Source: JAZDRH01 sp047470865
GTDB lineage: Bacteria; Pseudomonadota; Gammaproteobacteria; Pseudomonadales; Pseudomonadaceae
Direction of reading: 5' to 3'
NCBI RefSeq assembly: GCF_047470865.1
Contig: NZ_JAZDRH010000002.1
Location: 62,001-126,000, forward strand
Length of the DNA stretch: 64,000 bases
Shown: positions 37,934-47,700 of the stretch, piece by piece
How the letters are laid out: each line of letters opens with the position of its first letter
How positions within the stretch are numbered: position 1 is the stretch's first letter
Translations under genes and position numbers: made by a program
The notes under the pieces: generated by a model
Databases searched by the model: none
The model's input: only the letters and a program-made list of their open reading frames with translations
Told to the model about the DNA's origin: nothing

Positions 37934-39349
37934 TTATGGAACAAGCTCAGGTGGCATGACATACCATGTATGCCGCCTGTTATGGCGTGGATCCACTTGA
38001 ATTCTAATGGCCGATCCTGGCGCTATATGTAGTCTTGCATCAGGCGATATTAAAATTGAAGACCTATTGGTTTCTAGAGCAATAATAGCTTGCCCATCAA
38101 ACCAATCTAATTCAGAGAAATGACCATCTTTATTTAAGTCTAACACTACAAAATCAGGACTATTTCCAGTGTTGGGATCCAGCAAAAGTAAAACGTAATT
38201 ACTTTTTCCTATGTTTTTTTCATAGCTGATTAGCAACAGCTTACCAATAAGCTTCACACCTACAATCTTATTAACAGATAATGCTCCCAGATTAAGCTTC
38301 CAGCCTAAATATTTTTGCCAATCAAAGGAGTCTATTAAAGGAGTTATATAAACTGAGTATCTATTACCTCCCACAGAGTAGTTTTTTTCTTCAATACTTG
38401 CCAAATTTTTTATATTTAAATCACGCACAAAGTCCTGTCCATTATCCCAGATACCCATCAGCTTTAAATTATGGTCTTGTTCTTTATAAGAAATAGTTAG
38501 TATTTCCCCAACACCTGAGGGATGAGGGACTATACCTACTAGGTCTAGCCTAGTTACTAAAGAACTATAAACTTTTCTTGGATTAGAAAATCTCGCCAAG
38601 TCGAAAAACCAAACATCACCATTAGAAGAGCTCACATAGAGTCCGCTAACTAATTTATAAGAATTATACTTAAAAAGCGGTATACCTACACTAGCGGCAT
38701 CACTAACCGTCAGTGCAAATTCGTTAGCTGTCGAAGTTAATGAATAAAATTTTAATTCATTCGTTTCACTAGTAACGACATAAGGCTGTTTATTTAATGT
38801 TTCTATTATTTCAATTTTAATAGTATTTAAGCGCACAGATTTTTTCCAAATCAAATTAAATTTTCCACCACTTATATCATAGGCAGACAATCTATCATTT
38901 GAAAAAATAAATAGAATTTTCTTCCAAGCATCATCAAGATAAATATCCTTAATTTTTAACAAGCTAGAGGCTGAAAATATTTCAGAAGAAACTTCTCTGC
39001 TAACAAAATTATCCAGACTAACCTTCTCCAATCTGTTATTAGCATTTATAAAATAAAGAGAGGCTAACGGTTTTTCAGAGGCCACAAAAGAAGCATAAGC
39101 ACTACTAGAGTTTAGTGCATCATGCCTAGCACTAGACTGCAAGTTACTTAAAGCATATAAATTCAAAGGAATTGATTTCTTATATAGTTCTCCAGAAACA
39201 TATATATCTCTAAAAACATGCCCTGTCGCAGATTTATAAATAATACTATAATCGGAAGCAGATTTAGTATATAGCAGCACTTCATCATACACTGAAGAAT
39301 ATGAATACCCTGATAAAAAAATCACCCAAAGAAATACTAAAATACGCAT
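37934..39349 (-). CDS. PilY1-like propeller protein lacking the von Willebrand A domain (set A)
   Basis: 471 residues from the ATG at 39349, which begins a signal peptide (MRILVFLWVIFLSGYSYSS); the frame extends upstream into the previous gene. There is no MIDAS motif and no VWA domain. The C-terminal half resembles the PilY1 beta-propeller: GLYVSSSNGDVWFFDL corresponds to YAGDLQGNLWRFDL of the two full PilY1 proteins, and the ending RRHTWYVMPPE corresponds to their GRKSWRL/GRQTWRR end. An EF-hand-like loop DLNKDGHFSELD is encoded at 38105-38140. It follows three minor-pilin-like genes, so it probably acts at the pilus tip. Very AT-rich. Homology to PilY1 is inferred from these short matches and position. 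Confidence 0.65.
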   Translation of the reverse strand: MRILVFLWVIFLSGYSYSSVYDEVLLYTKSASDYSIIYKSATGHVFRDIYVSGELYKKSIPLNLYALSNLQSSARHDALNSSSAYASFVASEKPLASLYFINANNRLEKVSLDNFVSREVSSEIFSASSLLKIKDIYLDDAWKKILFIFSNDRLSAYDISGGKFNLIWKKSVRLNTIKIEIIETLNKQPYVVTSETNELKFYSLTSTANEFALTVSDAASVGIPLFKYNSYKLVSGLYVSSSNGDVWFFDLARFSNPRKVYSSLVTRLDLVGIVPHPSGVGEILTISYKEQDHNLKLMGIWDNGQDFVRDLNIKNLASIEEKNYSVGGNRYSVYITPLIDSFDWQKYLGWKLNLGALSVNKIVGVKLIGKLLLISYEKNIGKSNYVLLLLDPNTGNSPDFVVLDLNKDGHFSELDWFDGQAIIALETNRSSILISPDARLHIAPGSAIRIQVDPRHNRRHTWYVMPPELVP

Positions 39350-39365
39350 ACATAACACCGTTACA

Positions 39366-39842
39366 CTAAAAATAATAACGAGAAAAAATACTACGCATAT
39401 AAATTTTTTCGCCATAATTATTTTCAGCGCCTGCAGTAACCTCATAAAACTTCAAGTTCGAATATTCGACTGGGTACTCACCAGGAGTTATTTCCTTCCA
39501 GTACCCTTTTAAACTATAAGTCTGATTATAAATATTAATCTGCTTTAAGTTTCGTAACCGCTCAGCTTCTATAAAATAACTTCCATTATCTATTATAAAA
39601 TTACAGCCATTTTCATTTAGAGGAACACAAGCATCGGCTGATACTACTAAGTTAGATATTTCGTTCTCTATAAATAACATCGCTTTTGTAGCCATGTGTT
39701 TTAAATGCTCTGTATCTGAGGAGTAACCTATCACTTTAGTTTCTAATATCACCATGCGCCACGCAGTAGCAGAAAGCATTCCCATTATTAGGATAAAGCA
39801 AATAACCATTAGCATGCTATTTCCTAGTTGTTTGCTAACCAT
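39366..39842 (-). CDS. PilX-like minor pilin (set A)
   Basis: 158 residues. MVSKQLG followed by a hydrophobic stretch NSMLMVICFILIMGML suggests a prepilin-type leader cut after Gly7, with no Glu at position 5, as in PilX/GspK-type tip pilins. Two cysteines (ADACVP and NGCNF) probably form a disulfide. It overlaps the preceding PilW-like gene by 19 bases, which supports coupling. An internal ATG at 39815 with AGGAAA upstream would remove the leader. Confidence 0.6.
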   Translation of the reverse strand: MVSKQLGNSMLMVICFILIMGMLSATAWRMVILETKVIGYSSDTEHLKHMATKAMLFIENEISNLVVSADACVPLNENGCNFIIDNGSYFIEAERLRNLKQINIYNQTYSLKGYWKEITPGEYPVEYSNLKFYEVTAGAENNYGEKIYMRSIFSRYYF

Positions 39843-40450
39843 AATGCATTCCTTAAATATAGCTTACCAATAACAGGATTAGTATTTCCCAGAAGGTATA
39901 TTTCATAATAAACAGCCTTTACATAGCGCCCCTTTAAAGAATATTCTTCGATAATATCAAAGTACACACTGTCTATACTTTCTAAAATAGAGTGCCCATT
40001 ACAACGTAACACTTTGTTATGTTTATCAAAATAGATTCTTGTGCTTACTAAGGGTAAATCAGCCGCTTCCTGTCTATTTTTAATATCCCTGGAAATATTA
40101 CGTCCATCACAACTAAGTTGATTTGGATAAATAGGCTGATACCTAATGAGTAAATCTGATTCACTTCTTAATAGGACAACCTGTCCTGCAGCAAGCTTTT
40201 TTTCCACATCTTCTGGAAAAGCCTGCTTTGAAGGTAAGAAAACTTTATTATGAAAACCAGCACGTATAATTTGATTTTCTAAAAAACCCCGAATAAATCT
40301 TTTATTTTCATTATATTGAACTGTATGCTCAATACTAGCATACAATCTTTGATATTTACTATAAAGCGTAACAAGTAACAATACAATACTACTACTAAGC
40401 AGTAAAGAAATCATTACTCCTATTAAGGTTAACCCTTGCGCTCTATTCAT
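39824..40450 (-). CDS. PilW-like minor pilin (set A), Glu5 missing
   Basis: 208 residues. MNRAQG is a prepilin leader, then LTLIGVMISLLLSSSIVLLLV. The normally conserved Glu at mature position 5 is Gly. The body resembles PilW: NQIIRAGFHNK, LLIRYQP (as in the CVRYQPAS of the other PilW proteins) and RYVKAVYYEIYLLG. It overlaps the upstream gene by ATGA. Confidence 0.7.
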   Translation of the reverse strand: MNRAQGLTLIGVMISLLLSSSIVLLLVTLYSKYQRLYASIEHTVQYNENKRFIRGFLENQIIRAGFHNKVFLPSKQAFPEDVEKKLAAGQVVLLRSESDLLIRYQPIYPNQLSCDGRNISRDIKNRQEAADLPLVSTRIYFDKHNKVLRCNGHSILESIDSVYFDIIEEYSLKGRYVKAVYYEIYLLGNTNPVIGKLYLRNALWLANN

Positions 40451-40881
40451 AAGGGTGTCCTAATATTATATAAACAAATATTTTCTTTTATATGAGAAGA
40501 ACAACTGCTATTTGGAGAATACCATGCTAATTGCAGTGTTAAAATCTGCCCTTTGCCATCACAGGTTAATGGGCTACTAGAAAAACATATAATAAAATGT
40601 GTCTTAAGTAAGTCATCATCAACTGGTAAAAGCTGCTTAACCCTAGCTAGCCAGCGCTGATAAGATGCCAACGAAGGCTTAGATGAACCATTAGCTGCCT
40701 CCACTTTTAACATTTCTATGTAGTGCTGGCTTAACTCAATCGCTGTTTGTCTAAATCCTGCATCTGTAGCCGCTTGAAGTGCTTTCACTTGAGCGCCAAA
40801 AAGCCCAAAAATAGCAGTATTTAGCAGCACTAAACTAATTAGCACTTCCAATAAAGAAAAACCTTCTACTGAACGCTCCAT
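40447..40881 (-). CDS. PilV-like minor pilin (set A)
   Basis: 144 residues from the ATG at 40881, which has AGGAG seven bases upstream; the frame could open at a TTG at 40908. MERSVEGFSLLEVLISLVLLN is a classic class III signal with cleavage after Gly and Glu at position 5. Short minor pilin with four C-terminal-half cysteines. It opens set A and lies just beyond the transposase relic. Confidence 0.72.
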   Translation of the reverse strand: MERSVEGFSLLEVLISLVLLNTAIFGLFGAQVKALQAATDAGFRQTAIELSQHYIEMLKVEAANGSSKPSLASYQRWLARVKQLLPVDDDLLKTHFIICFSSSPLTCDGKGQILTLQLAWYSPNSSCSSHIKENICLYNIRTPL

Positions 40882-40901
40882 AAACCAGCTCCTAAAAGGA
40901 G

Positions 40902-40918
40902 TTAACAATTTTTGTTAA
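40902..40918. promoter_or_regulatory. 17-bp palindrome upstream of set A
   Basis: TTAACAATTTTTGTTAA, a perfect 7+3+7 palindrome about 20 bases before the start of the set A pilV-like gene. It could be an operator; it has no recognised family. Confidence 0.35.
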
Positions 40919-41031
40919 TAACGGCTTACGTGAAAATTGCAAACTTTTTAGCCGCTTAGTTGGTAATCCCCCCGAACAATAACAGTGCTCTCAACTAGCG
41001 TTTACATAAGCTATATGCAAGACGCTTTTGC

Positions 41032-42001
41032 ATGAAAAATAACGATTTACCAACAGCCAAATCCTTTCAGTTTTAAAGCAAGCCGAAAACGGCCTGCCAG
41101 TTCCTGAGCTATGCTGCGAGTACAGCATGGGTAACGCAACTTTTTATAAGTGGCGCACCAAGTTAGGTGGCATGGATGCACCATGATAATGCGCTTGAAA
41201 ATCGTCGGCTCAAGAAGATATACGCCAAAGAACGCTTAAAAGCCACTATTCTCAAATAGGCCATCGTAAAAGCGATAAAACCCTCTCCCCGTCGCAAGAT
41301 AATGCAGCAGCAGTTACTGCTAGGCCAAACTCAGCCATGAAAACACTGAAATTGCTGACCGGCTGATTGCTCTAACGCATAACCATAGAAACTGGGACTT
41401 TAGATTGTGCTTTCTGTATTTGCGTAACCTGAAGGGCTTTCACTGAAACCATCAGGCTGTTTACCCTATCTATCGTTTGATCTGAACCTGCGTACCAAGT
41501 TAGAACGGGTTGTTTAGTACGCGGTAAAATTCAGCCTAGGGCAGTTCCAGATACTATGAATATCTGCTAGCCAATGGATTTTCTGATCAACAGAGCGATG
41601 GTCAAGATTATCGGTTTTGAATATCATCGCTAACTTTAGTTATGAAAGACTGGGTATTGAACGACAGAGTGAGAGACACGTACACTGGATCAAATTATTA
41701 AATGGCGTCGCCTGCCATGCTCAATTGGCTGTGACAATGGCGCAGAATATCTCAGCGGAAAACATGCTGCCTGGGAAGCTGAGTAGGAATTAAACTGGAC
41801 TTTCAGGCAAGTAATCCACAACAGAATGCTTATATCGGACGCTATAATCGTACTGTGCGCTTACCCAATATTTATTTGAGAGCATTGGCGCAGTTCAAGA
41901 TCATGCAACTCAATAGCTCTGACACTACAATAACGAACAGCCTAATAGGGGAGCGCAGCATTACACCTAAACAAAAGTCATCCATGGCGGCCTTATTATA
42001 A
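41032..42001 (+). pseudogene. Relic of an IS3-family (IS407-type) transposase
   Basis: Translation in shifting frames recovers pieces of orfA and orfB. orfA: RFTNSQILSVLKQA and AENGLPVPELCCEYSMGNAT with FYKWRTKLGGMDA (to about 41185). orfB: DQIIKWRRLPCSIGCDNGAEYLSG (about 41680-41760), LDFQASNPQQNAYIGRYNRTVR (about 41795-41861) and ITPKQKSSMAA near the end. The gaps contain many stops and frameshifts, so it is long dead. I could not define terminal inverted repeats or a target duplication. It fills the space between pilE of set B and set A. Confidence 0.88.
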
Positions 42002-42012
42002 AGGGGTTACCT

Positions 42013-42429
42013 TTACCAGCAAGTTTCTGCATCTCCGGAGCCTGTGAAGCCTTTTTTTCCTGTTGACTCTATAAAAAAGGTTTCGCATAAAGAATCGCCA
42101 AAGGTATTAGTGGCTATTATCTTATAAGTTTGCCTATTAGTGTCAGAGCCAATAGGCGTTACTGATAATGTATATTTTCCAGTTGCTGTTTTGTTATTTT
42201 TCAAGCCCAGTTTTGAAGACAGCTCCTCTGTTACAACAACATACTTGGTATTTTGCATATAGAATCTATCCTGACGAGCCGCTAAATCCATGACAGCAGT
42301 GCGTCCCTCTGCTCTATAGCTGCGTTCTTTGTATGATAGATACTTTGGAACAGCTATAGAGGCTAAAATTCCAGCAACAATTAAAACAACCATTAATTCA
42401 ATTAGCGTAAATCCTTTTACCACTCTCAT
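42013..42429 (-). CDS. pilE: Type IV pilus minor pilin PilE (set B)
   Basis: 138 residues. Leader MRVVKG then FTLIELMVVLIVAGILASIAVP, the canonical class III signal with Glu5. SYRAEGRTAVMDLAARQDRFYMQNTKYV is the typical PilE-type sequence after the helix, and two Cys near the end (DSLCETFF, DAETCW) form the D-region disulfide. GAGGG sits a few bases before the ATG. Last gene of set B; only B has a pilE. Confidence 0.88.
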   Translation of the reverse strand: MRVVKGFTLIELMVVLIVAGILASIAVPKYLSYKERSYRAEGRTAVMDLAARQDRFYMQNTKYVVVTEELSSKLGLKNNKTATGKYTLSVTPIGSDTNRQTYKIIATNTFGDSLCETFFIESTGKKGFTGSGDAETCW

Positions 42430-42438
42430 AGAACCCTC

Positions 42439-43038
42439 TTAATTATTTAATCCAGGATAATAATTAGCAAATATTGATTGTCCAATAAATAACTGTTCCT
42501 TTCCATTCTCCATTTTAGAAGATACTGAGTTTACCAGATAATAGTAAGTTCCTCTTCCTTCTAGTTGCTCATCCCATTGAACACTATTCGTCAAACTTGA
42601 ACTAATAAGATAAGAGTTAAACTTGGTTGGCAGCTCTGTAGCATTAACACCCGATTTTATTTCTGACTTTTGCCAATACTTATCAGCAACTGATAATGGA
42701 TTATAATAAATTTCTTCTATATCTTCTTTCCTTTCTTGTTTAGCAATTAAGCAAGGCACGCCATACTCATATTTTTTATTAAATGAAGTCTTACAGTTTT
42801 CTTTGAACTGATCTACATCATTATCAATGATTTCTCTTAAATTTATCGCACCATAGAGCCTATTCTCCGCTTCCCTCAAGCCTACATCTGAGCTGTTTTT
42901 TAGTTTATCATCTAGTATTTTGCTAGCCACCACTTTACTTTGCACAGACACTTCTTGAAAACCAGCAACAGCTAATATTGAGAGAACAATTAAGAATGTG
43001 AGCACAACTAAAATAACCGCACCCGATTGCTTATTCAT
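42439..43038 (-). CDS. pilX: Minor pilin PilX (set B)
   Basis: 199 residues. MNKQSG leader, then AVILVVLTFLIVLSILAVAG, without Glu5, as usual for PilX. LREAENRLYG resembles the PilX motif seen in set C (LREAEFRFYG), as does GRGTYYYLVNS near the C-terminus. ATGA overlap with pilW. Confidence 0.86.
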   Translation of the reverse strand: MNKQSGAVILVVLTFLIVLSILAVAGFQEVSVQSKVVASKILDDKLKNSSDVGLREAENRLYGAINLREIIDNDVDQFKENCKTSFNKKYEYGVPCLIAKQERKEDIEEIYYNPLSVADKYWQKSEIKSGVNATELPTKFNSYLISSSLTNSVQWDEQLEGRGTYYYLVNSVSSKMENGKEQLFIGQSIFANYYPGLNN

Positions 43039-43871
43039 GGTGTAACTCCTTTTAACACTAGGGTTGAGCTAACTATTTTATATAATTGCTTCTTATCGTT
43101 ATTTATAATGCTTCCTGCATTTTTTATTTTTCCCCACTCATTTAACACTCCTGAAGATTTTGACTGAGCTTTATTATTTTCAGAAGATAGAAGTATATTA
43201 TATCTAATAGCATAGGCCTTTCTATTTTCTCCCCCCCACTCTCCAGATGAGCCAAACCTTCTAACCTTTCTATTAATCTCATCTCCTGCATTACCTGACC
43301 AACCAAATTCAATATGCATATCAGCAATATGGTCTAATAATTCGACCTTAGTAGAGGGCGCATTACTAGAAAGGTTTGTACAGTAAAGTTTGCCATTATT
43401 CTTATTGGCTTCTTTAACATGTTCAAAGGCTAAAACAACTAAATAGCTAGGATCTGTAGACATAAAAACTTCTTTTGACTTGTCGAAGCTAACCTTATTA
43501 CCAACACAGTCTATTTCAGAGTCTGAAGCTGGCTGATAACGAACACAAAAACCTACTTTTCCCTTAAGTTCTGCAACTGCTGAGCCTTCAATAAAAGAAC
43601 AAGAGTTATCATCTTTGCTATACTTTTTTTCAGGAAATGCTTTTTCTAAAGATACATCGACACCACGTCTGAACCCAGCTTTGTACACCCAGTCTTCTAA
43701 TACTAATTGAGCAAAGTCTGCACTATCTTGCAGTTGTGCGATACTAGACTCGAATATATAAGATTGTTTATTCTTTAAGTATATATGAGTTACAGCCATT
43801 ATAAGAAACAAGCTTACTGTTAAGCTCACCATGATTTCAATTAGACTTAATCCTTTAGCATGGTATTTCAT
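43035..43871 (-). CDS. pilW: Minor pilin PilW (set B)
   Basis: 278 residues. MKYHAKG leader then LSLIEIMVSLTVSLFLIMAVT, with Glu5. LEDWVYKAGFRRG and GFCVRYQPASDSEIDCVGN are shared with the set C protein. Overlaps pilV and pilX by four bases each, so the block is translationally coupled. Confidence 0.86.
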   Translation of the reverse strand: MKYHAKGLSLIEIMVSLTVSLFLIMAVTHIYLKNKQSYIFESSIAQLQDSADFAQLVLEDWVYKAGFRRGVDVSLEKAFPEKKYSKDDNSCSFIEGSAVAELKGKVGFCVRYQPASDSEIDCVGNKVSFDKSKEVFMSTDPSYLVVLAFEHVKEANKNNGKLYCTNLSSNAPSTKVELLDHIADMHIEFGWSGNAGDEINRKVRRFGSSGEWGGENRKAYAIRYNILLSSENNKAQSKSSGVLNEWGKIKNAGSIINNDKKQLYKIVSSTLVLKGVTP

Positions 43872-44377
43872 ATCTCAAATCTCGCTGTATATGAACATTT
43901 TTTAGACTTGTTACTCTCAGAATAACAGCTAAAGTCTCCATTACTATTAGTAACAGGGTCCCAAAAAAGCGTGACTATTAAGATATCTCTGCCTGCTACA
44001 AGCTCAACCTTTGTACTGCTAATTCCTATATTATTAGCTCTTTCATTCCAGCAAGCTATTTTTCCTGAAACACTGCTTTGATTGCTAATATTACAACTTC
44101 CTGTATTTGTTATCTTACCATTTGACCAAAACACATTATTTGATGTCAGTCCTTTATAGTAAAGGCTAGTAGGTATTGTATTTTGATAAACTTCTTGACG
44201 ATAGCTTTTTACTAAATCGACAAAGTCGTTAGTTAGTTCTATTGCTGCATTATATTTATTATTTTCCAGAATATAACCCGTGCTCCTCGCCTGCATTACT
44301 TGTAGGCCAAGAAGGCCTACAGTAATAAGTACGAGTGAAATCAAAATTTCTATTAAGCTAAATCCTTTTATGCTCAT
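43868..44377 (-). CDS. pilV: Minor pilin PilV (set B)
   Basis: 169 residues. MSIKG leader, FSLIEILISLVLITVGLLGLQ, and QARSTGYILENNKYNAAIELTNDFVDL, the PilV pattern. Three cysteine regions (NTGSCNIS, KIACWNE, FSCYSESNKSKKCSY). Begins ten bases after the PilY2-like gene. Confidence 0.86.
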   Translation of the reverse strand: MSIKGFSLIEILISLVLITVGLLGLQVMQARSTGYILENNKYNAAIELTNDFVDLVKSYRQEVYQNTIPTSLYYKGLTSNNVFWSNGKITNTGSCNISNQSSVSGKIACWNERANNIGISSTKVELVAGRDILIVTLFWDPVTNSNGDFSCYSESNKSKKCSYTARFEI

Positions 44378-44387
44378 AAGTCACCGC

Positions 44388-44744
44388 TTATTTTTTTCCA
44401 ACCATATTATGATAATAGTCCTTGTCTTCTTCATATTCTTGAAGGTGCAGGTCTCTTATCTCTGGGGGCATGATTCTAAACTCTAAATTTTCTACTTTAT
44501 AAATTCCACCAATATACTTTCCTTCTACACTTGCAGTGTCTCCAGCGCTAAGATTTTTAATCTCAGAAAGTTTTATAATCAAATCAGTAGGAAGAAATGC
44601 CTCTCTACCGAATATTTCTATCTGGTTTTTAGTCAAATCAATTCCTGTAACATAACCACCAATCTCAAAACTATTGTCCTCAGCCACAGCCATGTTGATT
44701 AGTAGAAAAAAAACCATTATTGATTTAAACACTATTTTAATCAT
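44388..44744 (-). CDS. PilY2-like small exported protein (set B)
   Basis: 118 residues with a signal peptide (MIKIVFKSIMVFFLLINMAVA). The small strand-rich domain contains VTGIDLTKNQIEIFGREAFL and IKLSEIKNLSAGDTASVEG, the same outline as the shorter set C protein and PilY2. It has an extra acidic tail. It directly follows pilY1 with a four-base overlap, the PilY2 position. Function unknown; PilY2 is dispensable in some species. Confidence 0.7.
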   Translation of the reverse strand: MIKIVFKSIMVFFLLINMAVAEDNSFEIGGYVTGIDLTKNQIEIFGREAFLPTDLIIKLSEIKNLSAGDTASVEGKYIGGIYKVENLEFRIMPPEIRDLHLQEYEEDKDYYHNMVGKK

Positions 44745-47700
44745 TCAACTCTTCTCCATGTTTGTCGACCAATTTCACCCAAGTTCATTTTAAAACAGAC
44801 TTCAGAAGTACAAATAGTAGGCATAGGTGTCATGCTTAAACTAATACCACCTGAGGCACCCTTGACAGTCATTCCACCGATTACGGCGCCTTCTATGGCC
44901 GCTGGCCAATTAGCAAAGAGTCCATAGTCTAACCCTCCGCCAGTAAAGGGATTAATTGCATAAAGCCTACTCTCGGTACCTATTTCACAAGCATTACTGT
45001 TTGGCAAAATAGCTTGGAATACAATGTTGTTACCTAGCTTAATTGCATCAGAGACCACAGCTTCATCCTTGCGAAGGAGTAAGCGCCATCCTTTATGCTC
45101 TGCTGTACTTGAGCTATTCCACTTAACGCCGTCCCAATTAGCCCAAGAGACCTTGTTTTGTGTAATTGTAAAAAGCTTTTGACTTGGTATTTTATTAATT
45201 GACTGCGTTACTAACTCTCTTGGTTGAATTGTTCCAGGATGACTAGCTGAGGGTGTTTTTCTTGGATCCCAAATACCATAGAAATCTTGTCCCCCAAAGA
45301 GTGTAGTGTCTTTAGCTGTAAAGTAGCGTCCGGTACCGAATGATACAATGAAGCCATCTTGCTTCGGATGCCTAACAACGAGTGGCGCCGAAGTAATTGA
45401 TTGGTTATGACCGTCTTTGATTGCTGTATAAAGTGGCGTATTGTTCTCTTTTGCTCCTGTATCTGTTAAGTCAAAACGCCAAAGATTACCCTGCAAGTCA
45501 CCTGCATAAGCAACATCAGCAACCCCATTGCCATTTGTAGAAATTACTGTAGGGGTGAATAAGCCATTTTCCTCTGAGGTTTTTTGATTATTTCTAACAG
45601 CATACTCTCTTTCAATCTTGCCAGTGGCAAGATCGACAACAAATAAACTAGCATAGCCATTCGCTTCATCTTTAGTTCGTGCTGCTGGGCCGTTACCAAA
45701 CACTACTTTCCAAGAGCCATCCGCAAATCGCACAACACTAGGCGTTGAGTAGCTATAACCTAGCTTTGACTTAGTTCCTGCAAAGTCAGACTGATCCAAG
45801 TCCCAAAGCAGTTTTACACCTGAACCATCTGCTTTAGGATCTGTAATATCTAACGCAAAAATTCCTTTTCCTCCAGCACCTAGAGTACCTAGTAAGACGG
45901 TATGCCACGAATTATTATAATAAGCATCGGCAACTACAATTTTTCCATCAACGTAGTATCTATGGCTGTTTACCCCATATATTGGGGAAGTTAGTTTATT
46001 CAAATAAGGAATAACTGCTTTAGGAATATAAGCAAAGGTTTCAAAACCTGTATTTACATTCACGCCATGTAACATGCCATCATTAGCCCCAACATAAACG
46101 TAGGGTGATCTTTTAGCGTTTCGGTCGACTTGGAAGGCTTTATAACTACTTCTTTCATCTGCACTCCAACTGATGCTACTCACTAGGTAGCGTGCATCTT
46201 TCACAAAAACAGGTTTGGAGTTGAGAATATCACCTAGCTTACTTTTGCGTGGCGGAAAGGTCTTTCCATTAGCATAGTCTTGACTTCCTTTGATGAACTC
46301 AATACGTGCTGGACCATATCCATCATATTTTTTACTATCAGGGTGCGTATTTAAAGCCGCTTTTTGACTATCGCTTAAATTATTCCAATCAAATTTTTGC
46401 ATTTTTCCAGTACTACCCGCGACCTTAATGTTGCGAGCATTCCAATTGGTTGCACTGAGTCGAGCAGACAAACTCCAAGAAACCCCCTTGCTAGTTGATC
46501 CTGAAGGTACTTCTTCAGAACCTTGCAAGTCGCCAGTCCAACCCTCTTTTGTTGAATACATAGTTTGGAAAAAATATTTGGATGACTTTTCTCCAGAGCG
46601 AGTGGATGACACTACTGTCATAGGCTGACTGCGGGAGTTACTTTTACTCTCAAGACGTGCAGTTAAGCGATCAAAGGCACGTTGCACATCTGATTTATCC
46701 TCGGCATTAAAGAACTCGCCGCGAGAAGCAATAGCAGCATGCCATAACTCATAAGCCCTATCTCTTGGCCATGTAGTTGTCCTAAAGTTACCTTCTGGGT
46801 ATTTATAGATAAATGCCAGAGATGGCCTGTAAGCATTAGGTTCCCATACAGGTACATGCTGATCTTTAGTTCCACTTAGCCTATTTTTTAAGCCTAGACC
46901 CACCATAAAGTTAACCATATGCTGCCATGTAGCTGGGTCATTCTTAGGATGCCAATAATCATCATCTTCCATATAAGGAATGAGGTTATTATCTACATTA
47001 GGTAACAAGTCTGTAGACCAATAGAAAAAAGCTACGTTAGCTATACTACCGCGATTATAGTTTTTCCCACTTTGGTAAGGATGCATCGAGCCACTATAAT
47101 ATTTTTCGTCAGGAAAAATATGATCTTCATTTACCCAGTCATATAACTTAACTCGTTTGCCACCATTCTCAACATCAGGAAGATCATACCAACCGGAGTC
47201 TGTAGTTTCTGTATCGGTAAACATCATGTGAAAATTTTGGCGACATCCCACTGTTTGCAAGAAAGTATGATCTTCTTTATCCGAAGCGTAGTTTCTTTCT
47301 TTTCGAAAGAATAAGCCGGCTCTATTCATGGCCTTATTTAGCGCGCTTCCTCCAGCAAAATCCAAGTCATTTAGCCATTCAAAGAAATGCCTTTTCTGTG
47401 CTTTTTCAAAACGTTTAACATATGCAGGCCGTGTGTAACTACTGTAGGGGTATTTATTTCCTTTACAGTCTGCATCAAGCGGACACTTATAGAGATCCTG
47501 CCATGAAACCCTAACTTCTTCTGGTAAGTTAGCCATCGCTAGATTTATAGTTGTTTTAACCTGCAAGCCTCTTGTTCGATAAAAAGCATACCAAATAGCA
47601 AACTGTTCTACATGATCTGGCCTAGTAAGATCTAAAGTATATTCCGTATAACATTTTTTCAGATGTGTTTGAGTACAACTTTTATGGTGGATATAGAACT

